Part shown: positions 11,721 to 22,511 of the stretch, in pieces
How the letters are laid out: each line of letters begins with the position of its first letter
How positions within the stretch are numbered: position 1 is the stretch's first letter
Source: Symbiodinium natans
Lineage: Eukaryota; Sar; Dinophyceae; Suessiales; Symbiodiniaceae
Reading direction: 5' to 3'
Assembly (NCBI GenBank): GCA_905221605.1
Contig: CAJNDS010002333.1
Location: forward strand, 247,501 to 311,500
Length of the DNA stretch: 64,000 nt
Program-made: the position numbers and the translations under genes
Notes under the pieces: generated by a model
Databases searched by the model: none
The model's input: the letters and a program-made list of their open reading frames with translations, nothing else
Told to the model about the DNA's origin: nothing

Positions 11721-11927
11721 CTTAGTAGCTGAGTAGATGACCTTTACCCTTTTGCGGTAGATACAATCCTACCATAATTGGAAGGTTCCCAAAGAGCCCA
11801 AGATTGCTTAATGAAGGAATCTACCTTAAATCATATTAAGGATCCCTATATGATTTAAGGAATATTCCTGAAGCAGTATTGGGCTCTTTGGGTTAACCTT
11901 TTTGGGCCAGGGTATTCAGTAACTAGG
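11721..11927. mobile_element. MITE family C copy carrying a nested MITE
   Basis: Outer ends are CTTAGTAGCTGAGTAGATGA and the inverse-related CAGGGTATTCAGTAACTAGG. The family C interior (ACCATAATTGGAAGGTT and TTAACCTTTTTGGGCC) is split by a 105-bp insert at 11788-11892. Confidence 0.75.
11788..11892. mobile_element. Nested foldback element inside MITE family C
   Basis: Terminal inverted repeats CCCAAAGAGCCCAA and TTGGGCTCTTTGGG are perfect over 14 bp. A second internal palindrome is CTTAAATCATAT/ATATGATTTAAG. The insert is flanked by TT on both sides, and removing it with one TT restores the GGTTAACC of the host element. Confidence 0.75.
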
Positions 11928-13334
11928 CAACCCTAAAGCAGACACCCTCAGCGCTGCTGTGCTGCCCGGTGGCCTCCCGTAACTCATGGAAGGCACCAAC
12001 TTCGCCACTTCGCCGCCTCAGGCAGCCTTGGGTAAGAGGGTTTAAGAGATTTAGGGTTTAGGGTTTAGGGTTCAGGAGTTAGGGTTTAGTTTAGGATTTA
12101 GGGTTTAGGGTTTGCCGGGAAGTGCCAGAGAAGTTTGCCCCAACCCTAAACTGTTGAGCACTCATGCTCCCTGCATGTTTTTCTTGTCTGAAATGTGCAT
12201 CACAAGGCCCGCAAGTATTACGATTAATCGTATTTGTTATTGTAATATTTTGAGAATGTAAGAATCATCGATCGAAACCCGAAATCCTACACCCGATTAT
12301 TCATCTCATCCCTATAGCTCTCGCACCTTTCTTCAGTTTCGCCAGTCCAAGGCAACTTGGGAGTTACCCTGAAGACTCTAATATGCTGTCTGCTTTGTCT
12401 GTTGTCACATGTGATTCCTGCAAGAAACTATGTCGAACCAACATCTGCACTACATGAGAGTCTTCAGGTAGTCTAGGACTTGTTCTTTTTAGCGTCAGCC
12501 TTGACGTTTTCGGCCCACCTGCAATTGAGCGACAGGCACAGACCCTCAACCCTGAACGTCAACCCTAAAGCCCCAAAGCCCAAAATGCCAAGGCCCAAGA
12601 AGCTTAAGCCACCGTCTCTTTCGTGCTGAGTTGGTAACATGTAACCTTCTTGAGCATGTCAGTCCCCCTTACAGCCATTATTTCCGCCCTGCAAAAGGGA
12701 AAGCTTAGCTAGTATTGACTGAAATTGTAGACCCTCAACTTAAAACTCGCACAACCCCTAAACCCTGAACCCTAAACCCTAAATCCTGCACTCTTCGGCC
12801 ACAGGTTCCACTCCGATTGTCACGCGCGTGGCCCTCAGCCAAAGCCTCTTGTGTAGAGGCAAGACTGGGCTGCAGGACAGCTACATGTTATGTGAGGTTT
12901 TCAGGGTTGGGTTCAGGGTTTAGGGTTTAGGGTTTAGGGCTCAGGGCTTAGGGTTTAGGGTTTAGAGTGTTATAGTATGTACGCATATGCTTATATGTAG
13001 AGTATATATATACACATACATATACTATGTGGTGTCACATGATGTCATGTCAAGTCGTGCTATGTTGCGCGCGTTTGACTACGCTGTGCTACGCTCTGTT
13101 CAGCTAGGTTCCGCGATGACATGCTATGTGATGTTATGACATGATCCCTACACCCTAAACCCTAAAACCTAAACCCTGGACCCTGAACCCTAAACCCTAA
13201 AACCTAACCCACACTTTCTGCCCTGCCCTGGCAAATGCTTCGAGGCACCTCAGACAGCACAGACCCTGACTGGCCGCTCGCTGATCCATGCCAACACAGG
13301 CAGACAGCCGGCAGATTAATACTCTAAACCATGA

Positions 13335-13431
13335 CTATATCCCCCCTGGGAATTATTACATATTTTGTTTATATAAAACCCAAGAGGATATTTGTCTATA
13401 GTTTTTGTTAAGGTTCTAAGGGGAGTATAGA
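13335..13431. mobile_element. MITE family G copy
   Basis: It shares ATATAAAACCCAAGAGGATA, TTTTTGTTAAGGTTCTAAGG and GGAGTATAG with a second copy at 21781-21885. Ends CTATATCCCCCCTGGGAAT and CTAAGGGGAGTATAG are inverted imperfectly. Confidence 0.6.
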
Positions 13432-13440
13432 TGAATCCTC

Positions 13441-13540
13441 TTAGTAGCTGAGTAGATAGCCTTTAACCGCTTGGGGTATATGCAATCCTACCATTGTTGA
13501 AAGCCCGAGCTTCTTGGGGCCAGGGTACTCAGCAACTAGG
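13441..13540. mobile_element. MITE family C copy
   Basis: TTAGTAGCTGAGTAGATAGC on the left and GGGTACTCAGCAACTAGG on the right are inverted ends. The interior CCTACCATTGTTGAAAG aligns with the other copies. It directly follows the family G copy. Confidence 0.65.
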
Positions 13541-14202
13541 TCCTAAGCTCTAAACTGGGTTCTGCTTTAGATCAGGCCCCCATACCGGAATGGTCTTCTT
13601 AAGCGACAAGCCCCAAACCGTAAACCCCTCGCTTTCCTAACTGAAATCTAATTGGGGTGCTAGCCTTACGCTAGTGAGCCACTGTTACTCGATGGGTGTC
13701 CAGACCCAAGTTATAAGGGCTCAAGGGAAGAGACTACAAGATTTTTGGGGCCTTAAGGGGCTTAAGTCTCAGATACAGCGAGCCGAAGAGGCTCACGGAA
13801 GTAGATAGGGGCGGGGTTGTGTTAAAGCTGTTTAGGCGAGATGTGGAGGTTCAAGCAAGTCAAGTCTCTCCGAATTTTGGGGGGTTTATGTCTCGAACTT
13901 GTTCCAAGTTTCTCTCCGAAGTCACCGCGGATGCGTCTTTTCGGAGTTTCTAGGCAGAACCAAGGTCGTAAGCAGGGCAAACTACACTTTAGATTGGTAT
14001 GGCACTCAGAACCCGCCACAACCCCGAATGACAAGTACCAGGCTAACCCTCTAACTACGCATGAGCCTTCACCCAAAGACTCCACCATCCCTTTGTCAAC
14101 GCAAGGTTGTAGGGACAATATTGGAGTCTTCGGGGCCCTAAACCTCAGACCCTGACGTCCCTTGACAAGGTCGAAGTTTAGGGTTTGAGGCTTAGGGCTT
14201 AC

Positions 14203-14295
14203 CTAGTAGTAGAGTAGGTAACCTTTAACCTTTTTTGGGGTAATATAATCTCCTTAGAATCCCAAAGGTGAACCTTGAATTCCCCCAGGTTACTG
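14203..14295. mobile_element. MITE family C copy, diverged
   Basis: CTAGTAGTAGAGTAGGTAAC on the left, GGTTACTGGACAACTAAG on the right, and CCTTTAACCTTTTTTGGGG inside place it in family C. The middle has diverged. Confidence 0.5.
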
Positions 14296-15073
14296 GACAA
14301 CTAAGCTTAGGGCTGAGGGTTTAGGGCTCATAAGGTCTGATACTTGAGTCTCTAAGGCAAGTAGTCAAAGTGCACGCCCAGCCCAGAAGTAGTGCTGCGC
14401 AGGGCCGCGCACTCCACGTCGCCTCTTTGATTCAGGCGGGTTTCCTAAAGGGCCTTATAGGGGTTATCCCTATTATAAGTAGGGTTGTAAGTACAGTTAT
14501 AATTGGTTAGTAAGTGGGGTTTAGGGCTTGAGGGGTTTGCAGGGTTTAGGGGTTTGCAGGGTCTAGGGTCTAGGGTTTCGGGATGAAGGGTTCGTGGGAA
14601 GGGGTTTGGGGTTCAGGGGGGTGAGGTTGAAATTGGGGTTTAGGGTTGAGGCTTTATCGGCCGGCGTTTTTCAGGGCTTAGGGTTCAGGTTACATCCTGG
14701 CGTCTTGGGTTTCGGATTTCTGGCAGGTTATTGCTTTGAAAAGCTTTGATGCCGGGTTCACAGTAAGGTTTTGGCTTCGGCTGTCCAACCAAGCATGCTC
14801 CTTCGAAAGCATCACAAAGGCCTCGTACCTCATTCCCCCATTCCCGACTAACCAACAGAACCCTAAACCCTAACACCCTAAACCCCAAACCCCAAACCCT
14901 AAACCCCAAACCCCAAACCCCAAACCCTAAACCCTAAACCCTAATCCCTAAACCCTAAACCCTAAACCCGAAGGGCCCAAAGTGCTCCAATCTGGCAGGC
15001 TCCTTTTTTGGCGTAGGCGTTCCGGAGGCGCTGGTCGTGGCCTTCCTCGGCCGGGGCCTCAGCTGCCTGGAGG

Positions 15074-15157
15074 ATTTAGGGTTTAGGGTTTAGGGTTTAG
15101 GGTTTAGGGTTTAGGGTTTAAATAGGGTTTAGGGTTTAGGGTTTAGGGTTTAGGGTT
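15074..15157 (+). repeat. Interstitial (TTTAGGG)n tract with a break
   Basis: Two perfect blocks separated by TTTAAATA near 15118-15124. Confidence 0.9.
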
Positions 15158-16280
15158 CTGCTGGTTCGTAGGGATTTGGGGGAATCAGGTACCCTATATC
15201 CCTTAAAGGGTATCTACAGCCCTAATTCCCTCATTCCCTGCTAACCAACAGTAAGACACAGAGGCGTGCGCGCACGCACCCATGGTCCTTGTGCTGACTG
15301 CAACTCTGCGTTCTGGTCTGAAGCTGGCCAATGAAGAGGGTTTAGGGTTTAGGATTTAGGATTTAGGGTTTAGGGGTTAGGGTTTAGGGAGTTGTCCGTG
15401 AGAAGTGACGGAAGGTGTGTGGGTAGGCTGGCCTTGTTGCTCAACCTGCAGACGGCGGACTCCTGCGGCGACAAATAAAACCCCTCATCTGCAAATCAGC
15501 TGCGGTTCTGCAGGGTCCTTACGTAACCCAATTTGGGCCCTTTATATGGTCCTTTAGGGTTTAGGGTTTACGGTTTAGGGTTTAGGGGGTCGCTGCTGTG
15601 GTATTAAGATCGCAGCATCATGCCGCATGTTCACAGCGCTGCAGACCTAGTTCATGTTCTTGCAATGACAGTGTGGGGTACGGCATCATGCTCATTGAGT
15701 GCGAATCGCATTTATGGGATGGCACTGCAACGCTCGGAATGTAATTTGGTGATTCCGCCTTTACAAGCCCCTTCGACGTGTAAGGGCATGCATATCACCT
15801 CTACAGTTTTTTTTGGTCTCATTCCTGCATGCAACCCTCAAGCGACTTATTTCAGGATCTGTCAACAATAGAGTCTAGCACACACCTGACACTTACATAG
15901 CCAAAATTGAACTTTAAACCTTTTGGTTGTCATTCTTAAGTAGGTAGAACAAAGGTTAACATGAGTTTTCTTTTCTTGCTTCTTGGAGAATGAGTATACC
16001 CTGATCCCTGCCGTGTGGCGGCCTTGCCGATGAAGATGAGGCTGGTTTCTACTCGGCCCTGAGGAGCTCTACAAAATCTCGAAGCAGGCCAAGTGTGTAG
16101 CGGCATGGCGTCTAGGTTTTTAGGTTTTTGTCGGGCTTGGGGGCGCCTTCGAGGACAGGGTTGGGTAAGCCGTACGCTTGACTCAGGCTTTAGCAAATCC
16201 CCTTTCAATGCAATCAATGAAAGGGGATTGTTAAAGGTTGCCCTAAATCCCCTGAGGCTGTGAGCCCTTCCCCGGTTTTG

Positions 16281-16282
<2 letters not shown>

Positions 16283-16334
<52 letters not shown>
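16283..16334 (+). repeat. 52-base G homopolymer
   Basis: An uninterrupted run of G preceded by GGTTTTGTT. Runs of this length form G-quadruplexes readily and are hard to sequence, so the exact length is uncertain. Confidence 0.9.
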
Positions 16335-17240
16335 CGGAGTTGCAGTTGACCACGCGCAGGGAGTTCAGGGTGTCTCGGGTGTAGGGCGTACGGCGTAATT
16401 AAGGTGTGTAAGCCTGTACAGGGTGCCTTTTACGGAATGGGCTATTTGGGGTAGTAGGGGCGCAGGAGGTTCCTGACGTCGGAAATTGTGCATTCAAATG
16501 CCCAATCCTCGCGACCAGTGGTATTTTGTAGAGGCCTAAATCCAGATCTAAATGAAGTTGACGGACCAAAAGGTAATCATGTGTCATGTACTATGATGGC
16601 TTTAAAAATTTTTGTGTGTTAGATCATGTAAGTTCTGCAAAACCGCCATTACTTTAATTCGCTTGGCTTTGAAATCGAGTTCGAAAGTATCCAAATAGTT
16701 CGAAAATTCATCGATCCTGCCATGAAAGGCAAGTTCTTATGGGGTTTACGGTTTAGGGTTTGGATATTCTGAGAATTTACATGTGGAGCTTTTCCCGAAC
16801 TCCGTTGGTGCAGATACCCTGTGTAATCGTATAGGTGGTTAGTCTTTGTGATTGTGGGTACTAAAATCAATTACAGTTTGGGTTCGGGAAGGTTCGCCCG
16901 CAAGAAGTTTGGCAAGGTTTCCCTGGGTTCGCGGGGGTTCGTGGTGGGGTCAGCGGGGTCTGGGGTTTAGGGTCTAGGGTTCAGGGCTCAGGGTTTAGGG
17001 TTTTGTGTTTAGGGCTGTCATTTGTGCGGACTTTCCAACATTTTTAAATAGGGCAAAGGGTTCGTCCAACTTCGTCGAACGTTTTGTGGCTGGTCGGACC
17101 ACTTGTGCCCACAGGGTTCACAGGCAAGTCAAGCCGCCATGCACATGTTGACCATGGTTCGTCGGACCTTTTTTCCTAACTTCGTCGGGGTGGCGCGACC
17201 AAGCCTGGGTTTTGAGTCTTAAATCCTAAACCCTACACTT

Positions 17241-17342
17241 CCCTAAACCCTAAACCCTAAACCCTAAACCCTAAACCCTAAACCCTAAACCCTAAACCCT
17301 AAACCCTAAACCCTAAACCGTAAACCGTAAACCGTAAACGCT
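17241..17342 (-). repeat. Interstitial (CCCTAAA)n tract
   Basis: About eleven perfect units ending in three CCGTAAA variants, again with the same change in adjacent units. Confidence 0.9.
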
Positions 17343-17828
17343 ACGGTACAGATTAAAGACCCTCACTGTCGGTTTTACATTCAGCCACAGAATGCGAAGC
17401 AGTCCCTGTGCCCGCATCACAGATTGGCGGCTGGTTGGGCGAGCTTCGCACCTACATTGGCCAGGTGCGGTGCAGGGTTTTTTCCGGGTTTTCAGGTTTA
17501 GCCTGAACCCGAAGCTCTTCACATGTCTCATGTCTTGCTCAACGTGGTTGAGGCTGTCACGGCCAGTGCTAGATCAAGTCTGGGGTTGGTTAGAGGCAGG
17601 GCATGTGCATGTAGGAGTTCATCTAGATGCACTACGCACCTCGAGGTAACGCGCAGTGCCCTCATGCCATTGCCGGGTGGGCCAGGGTGCTTTGTGCTCG
17701 AAGAACTGCGCACGACGAGGGTTGGCGTGAGTTGTGTCAAGCTGTGCGGAGCTTTCAGGCACCCGGTATACACTCAGGATACTGTGTTTGAATTGGCTGT
17801 GGTCGTTGTGTAGGACGAGCGTCCATCC

Positions 17829-17860
<32 letters not shown>

Positions 17861-18555
17861 GGGTTGCAGCCAGCTTCAGCCCGACTCCATAATATGTCCT
17901 CTAACCCCCGCGCCGCTATTACGGCAAGTCATCATGCATCCTTGCTCAGTAGGAACTCCGTTTTTGCGAGCGCAGGCAGCCAGACAGTACGAGTCGGCAC
18001 TCGATGATGCAAGCACGCATCACGCTCAGATCGTTGCGCCAACCCTAAACCCGAACCCTAAGCCATAAACCCTAAACCCCAAACCAAAATGCAGGTTCGA
18101 GGGGGCATGCCGGGAATTTTTAGCACTTGGCAGAGAGAGCCCTCTGTCAGTGAGGGGCGGCGTTCAGGGTTTAGGGTTTAGGGTTTAGGGTTTAGGGTTT
18201 AGGGTTTAGGGTTTAGGGTTTAGGGTTTAGGTCGAGTGTTTCAGGGAACTAAGCCTTCAAAGCAAAAGGGCTCCTGAAGCAGCAGAAGAACCTCAGCGGC
18301 AATGCGTGCAGCCCGGTTATTTTGAGTTTCAGTTCTTCGGGGATCTCCTGACCAGAAGCTTGCCCTCCTTCAACTGAGTAGGACCCCTAGCTGGGTAACG
18401 TGAGGTTGTAGGGTTTAGGGTTCAGGGTTCAGGGTTTGTGAGGGTTTAGGCTTAGGGGTTTAGGGTTTAGGGTGGGGATTTTGGTTGAGGCACCTACTTC
18501 CAAAATTTATCGATTGAGAAGCATATGGCAGCCTCCATCTCCCGTCCTGGCGTCC

Positions 18556-18808
18556 CCAAACCCTCAACCCTAAACCCTACCTTGAACCCTAACCCCTAAA
18601 CCCTAAACACTAAGCCTGAACCCTAAACCCTAAACCCCAAACCCTAAACCATAAACCCTACCTTGAACCCTAAACCCTAAACCCTAAACCCTAAACACTA
18701 ACCCTGAACCCTAAACCCTAAACCCTACACCCTAAACCCTGAACCCTAAACCCTAAACCCTAAACCCTAAACCCTAAACCCTAAACCCTAAACCCTAAAC
18801 CCTAAACT
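18556..18808 (-). repeat. Long, partly degenerate (CCCTAAA)n tract
   Basis: About 250 bp. The phrase CCTTGAACCCTAA recurs at about 18570 and 18660, so a block of roughly 90 bp was duplicated inside the tract. The last 80 bp are perfect. Confidence 0.88.
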
Positions 18809-18892
18809 TAGGCGGCAAGCCATTGAAGGCATCCGGCAGCCGGAGACCGAGCTGTGGAAAGCCAGGGCTCCATTTCGGGTTCACGAGGGGTT

Positions 18893-19128
18893 GGGGGTTT
18901 AGGGTTTAGGGTCGAGGGTTTAGAGTTTAGGGTTTAGGGTTTAGGGTTTAGGGTTTAGGGTCTGGGTTTAGGGTTTAGGGTTTGGGGTTGAGGGTCTAGG
19001 GTCTAGAGTTTAGGGTTTAGGGTTTTGGGGTTTAGGGTTTAGGGTTTAGGGTTTGGGGTTTAGGGTTTAGGGTCTAGGGTTTAGGGTTTAGGGTTTAGGA
19101 TTTGGGGTTTAGGGTTTTAGCGTTTAGG
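18893..19128 (+). repeat. Long TTTAGGG tract opposite in orientation to its neighbour
   Basis: About 33 units with TTTGGGG, TCTAGGG and TTGAGGG variants. It lies only 85 bp from the 18556-18808 tract of opposite orientation, giving a C-rich to G-rich head-to-head pair. Confidence 0.88.
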
Positions 19129-20054
19129 GTATACGGGAACCTGTTCATACATAATTTTGAAAGGGTTTAAAGCACAACTCAGACCCCTGCAGTCCTTGAT
19201 CGGGACTGTAGTACCGGTAGTATAAGGGGGAACATCCCGAAGATGGAGGGTTTAGGGTTTAGGGTTTAGGGTTTAGGGTTCAGGATTTAGGTTTTTGGGT
19301 TCAGGGGTTCAGGGTTTAGGCTTCCAGGGTTTGCGTGTCAGGGTGTTCATGTTCAGGATGTGCGGTTGGCTGCCTCAAGCAGGTCCAAGCTGTCCAGGCC
19401 TGCCTAAAACAAAACAACCGCCCGCCAAGCAACCCATGAACCCCAAATCCTGCGCCTTGCAAAAGCCCTCGATAAGGGGCTCCCTGCTTGAATCTGGCTA
19501 GGTTCAGGGTTCAGGGCTTCAGGTTCAGGGACTTCGGGTTTGTAGAGTTTGGTTCAGGGTTTCGTCGCCTTGGGATTAACACCGTATAAGGCATGAGTTG
19601 GTCTTTTCGGGTCCACCTTGGGGCCCGAAACCCTAAACCCTAAACCCTAAACCCTAAACCCTAAACCCTAAACCCTAAACTTACCCTAAACCCTACGGCA
19701 CCAGGACGCAGCAGACCGTGACGGAGCTTGCCGGGTCCTGGCGCTGCGAGCTGAGATCCACAGAGTGCTCGGTGTTTAGGGTTTCGGGTTTAGGGTCGAA
19801 CATGTGCGGGCGTTAGGGATCAGGGATTAGGGTTAAACACCAGCTTCGTCGTCACAAGCCATGCCGGGGTTAAACGGCTAAAACCTGAACCTTAAGCCTA
19901 AACCCTATAAACCCCGAACCCTAAAACGGGTTTAAAGCTTGCAAGGGTTCCCCCCAAGCATCTCCCACGGCCTCACCCCGACCTTAGACCCTAAACCCCT
20001 AAACCCTACACTTCCAAGCCTAAAGTCCTGAACCCGAAGCCCTAAACTGCTACA

Positions 20055-20206
20055 CTAAGGTCTAGGGTTTTAGGGTTTTAGGGTTTTAAGGTTTTAGGGG
20101 TTTAGGGGTTTAGGGGTTTAGGGGTTTAGGGGTTTAGGGGTTTAGGGGTTTGGGGGTTTAGGGTTTAGGATTTAGGGTTTAGGGTTTAGGGTTTGGGGTT
20201 TAGACC
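20055..20206 (+). repeat. Tract of 8-bp TTTAGGGG / TTTTAGGG units
   Basis: Three TTTTAGGG units are followed by about eight TTTAGGGG units and then normal 7-bp units. Unit length changes from 8 to 7 inside one tract. Confidence 0.88.
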
Positions 20207-20402
20207 TTGAGCTTCACCGGAATCACCGACCAAGGTTCTGTCACCGATTCCTTGCGGGATCCCTTGGCTATCTCCAGCACCCTCCAGCCGCGCTCCAAGG
20301 ATCATGGCTCTGTGTTCGGAGGCATCCCACAACCTGCGCGAACTGGGCTAGGAAGTTTAGGGTTTAGGGTTTAAGGTTTAGGGTTTAGGGGTTAGGGGGC
20401 TT

Positions 20403-20513
20403 ACTACAAATTGCTTAAGAACCCCCCAAAAAATGAAACATATTCTCCCTTATTAAGGGTAATATAGGGATTATCCTTTGTTATTCTTTTGGGGTTCTTA
20501 AGCAACTAGTAGT
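20403..20513. mobile_element. Foldback element with TTGCTTAAGAACCCC arms
   Basis: ACTACAAATTGCTTAAGAAC on the left is the near-perfect inverse of GTTCTTAAGCAACTAGTAGT on the right; the CCCCAAAA/TTTTGGGG steps extend the pairing. The core is about 50 bp of AT-rich DNA. Confidence 0.7.
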
Positions 20514-20946
20514 GTTGTGCAACCCCCTTAACCCCAAACCCTTATAGTTGAATAGGAATCAAGGAGGACGTACCCTTGAGATGTTAGGTGTGTAGGGGTT
20601 TAGGGTTTAGGGCTTCGGGGTAGTGGGGGGGGGGGGGGTGGGGGGAGTGGGGGGAGTTTTTTTTGTAGTAGCCTTGCCACGGATACTAGGAGTCGAAAAC
20701 CTACTTATGAGCTCCGAGAATGATCCTGTCTCGCAAAGTCTGATGTTACGTGGAGGTTCATGGGTGTTAAGATGTGTTATAAGTGCAGGACAAGTGTACG
20801 AGGTGGGGCTTATACTGCCGTGATTGGTGAATGCCCATCCTCTTCAAAAGACTGGCGACTGTCATATATTGGGTGTCCTTTTGGGGATACCAGCAACAAG
20901 CTCCCTACCTCACATAGCTGTTTAGCACTCTTGCGGTCAAAGCCTA

Positions 20947-21060
20947 ACCCCTAAACCCTAAACCCTAAACCCTAAACCCTAAACCCTAAACCCTAAACCC
21001 TAAACCCTAAACCCTAAACCCTAAACCCTAAACCCTAAACCCTAAACCCTAAACCCTATA
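20947..21060 (-). repeat. Interstitial (CCCTAAA)n tract
   Basis: About 16 perfect units, among the cleanest in the window. Confidence 0.93.
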
Positions 21061-21165
21061 ACCAACACAGATTGGCATGCAAGAGCAAATACAGCCAAGA
21101 GAGGTCGACTTTGTCGAAGTATTCCGGCCCCAAGGCCCCACGCGCGCGCTCTTCTGCGGGGTGTA

Positions 21166-21267
21166 CCCTAAACCCTAAACCCTAAACCCTAAACCCTAAA
21201 CCCTAAACCCTAAACCCTAAACCCTAAACCCTAAACCCTAAACCCTAAACCCTAAACCCTAAACCCG
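21166..21267 (-). repeat. Interstitial (CCCTAAA)n tract
   Basis: About 14 near-perfect units, 105 bp from the previous tract and in the same orientation. Confidence 0.93.
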
Positions 21268-21780
21268 AAACCCTAAGGGTTGCGGGTTCATGGATTTGTG
21301 TATAGGGTTTAGGTCCCAAAAAGTTTGGTCCCAAACTTGCTAGTTGTGGAATGTCCCGACACGTGTGTCGGTCGCCCCGCAAACGGGCTGGGAGGGGGGG
21401 TTGGGGCCAGCTGAAAACCCAACTTCTTAAACCTCCTTGCCGGCCGTACCTGTACAACAGACAAAGTGGAACAGCTCAACTGTTGACCTCTGTTGGAAGT
21501 AATTCTCAGGGTTGTCCTTGTCTCCATGTTCTAGATCTACTCAAGTCCCACTCTGTGCCCATCTTCACGACTTGTTTTACTCCTTCCTGCGTTGTTTCTG
21601 TTTATAGGGTTCTAACTTAGGGGTGGGAGGGGTGGGGCGCTTCGCAGGTTGAGGGCTTCGCATGAAACAAGCCCAGGCCACAAGGGGAAACCCCAAAAGT
21701 GCAACCTAGAGCACCGGTAACAGGGGTGCTTCCGAGAATGGGGGTGCCCCTTTTTGGGGTCCCTTGAAGGGGCTTCTGTT

Positions 21781-21885
21781 CTATATACTCCTTGGGAATG
21801 ATTTTTCATTTTTGTTCATATAAAACCCAAGAGGATATGAAACACATTGTTTTTGTTAAGGTTCTAAGGGGAGTATAGTATATAG
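21781..21885. mobile_element. MITE family G copy
   Basis: The second copy of the 13335 element. CTATATACTCCTTGGGAATG on the left and GGGGAGTATAGTATATAG on the right are imperfect inverted ends; the interior ATATAAAACCCAAGAGGATA is identical in both copies. Confidence 0.6.
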
Positions 21886-22036
21886 TACCCCCCCCCCATT
21901 TTGGGAAACGCCCGCATGGGTGCAGGGTTGAGGGTTTGTTTTGTGTACGTGGGATGTTCCTCCTTGTGTTGACAGTCCTTTATGGAGATTCTAGTACCCC
22001 CAGTATAGTCCCACTTTAGGCTTGTTAGTTCAAGGG

Positions 22037-22189
22037 GACCCTAAACCCTAAACCCTAAACCCTAAACCCTAAACCCTAAACCCTAAACCCTAAACCCTAA
22101 ACCCTAAACCCTAAACCCTAAACCCTAAACCCTAAACCCCTAAACCCTAAACCCTAAACCCCAAACCCTAAACCCTAAACCCTAAACCT
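22037..22189 (-). repeat. Interstitial (CCCTAAA)n tract
   Basis: About 21 units, perfect apart from one CCCCTAAA and one CCCCAAA near the right end. Confidence 0.93.
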
Positions 22190-22311
22190 GGGAACATCCC
22201 AAGGTGTGTAGGTAGTAGGTGGATCTAGCCAGGATGCCATCGATGCCGTCAAGGCCACCAAGCCGCTGGCAGCTCAGGATTCTCGACCTTGGGCTGAAAC
22301 CTTCAAGGACA

Positions 22312-22511
22312 GGGTTTGGGGTTTAGGGTTTGGGGTTTAGGGTTTAGGGTTTAGGGTTTAGGGTTTAGGGTTTAGGGTTTAGGGCTTAGGGTTTAGGGCT
22401 TAGGGCTTAGGGGTTAGGGTTTAGGCGGTTTAGGGTTTAGGGTTTGGGGTTTAGGGTTTAGGGTTTGGGGTTTGGGGTTTGGGGTTTAGGGTTTGGGGTT
22501 TAGGGTTTGGG
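22312..22511 (+). repeat. TTTAGGG/TTTGGGG mixed tract
   Basis: About 28 units. TTTGGGG units cluster at both ends and perfect TTTAGGG units lie in the middle. It lies about 120 bp from the oppositely oriented 22037 tract. Confidence 0.9.

Larger units (their letters stand above)
10697..16282. other. Gene-poor host DNA with tracts and nested MITEs
   Basis: No gene is supported. Beyond the tracts and elements listed separately, short TTTAGGG clusters lie at about 12050-12115, 12910-12965 and 15335-15390, and CCCTAAA clusters at 12750-12785 and 13145-13205. ORFs at 13822-14155 (both strands) and 15936-16217 have no recognisable features. An AT-rich foldback (about 12980-13030) and a small inverted repeat (AATCCCCTTTCA, 16195-16230) are the other structures seen. 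Confidence 0.6.
16335..20402. other. Gene-poor host DNA with dense telomere-like tracts
   Basis: No supported gene. Tracts listed apart cover much of 17.2-19.1 kb and 20.06-20.2 kb; others lie at 18168-18232, 19250-19285 and 19626-19695. A TA microsatellite (about 17829-17859) lies after two overlapping opposite-strand ORFs (17392-17813) that I do not believe. The right half of a family A MITE (TAGTATAAGGGGGAACATCCC) is at about 19217-19237. Confidence 0.6.

Noticed and set aside
14685-14909. ORF with repeated Gly-Phe-Arg-Val phrases
   Set aside because: The phrase is the translation of degenerate telomere-like repeats (GGGTTTAGGGTT), not a protein repeat.
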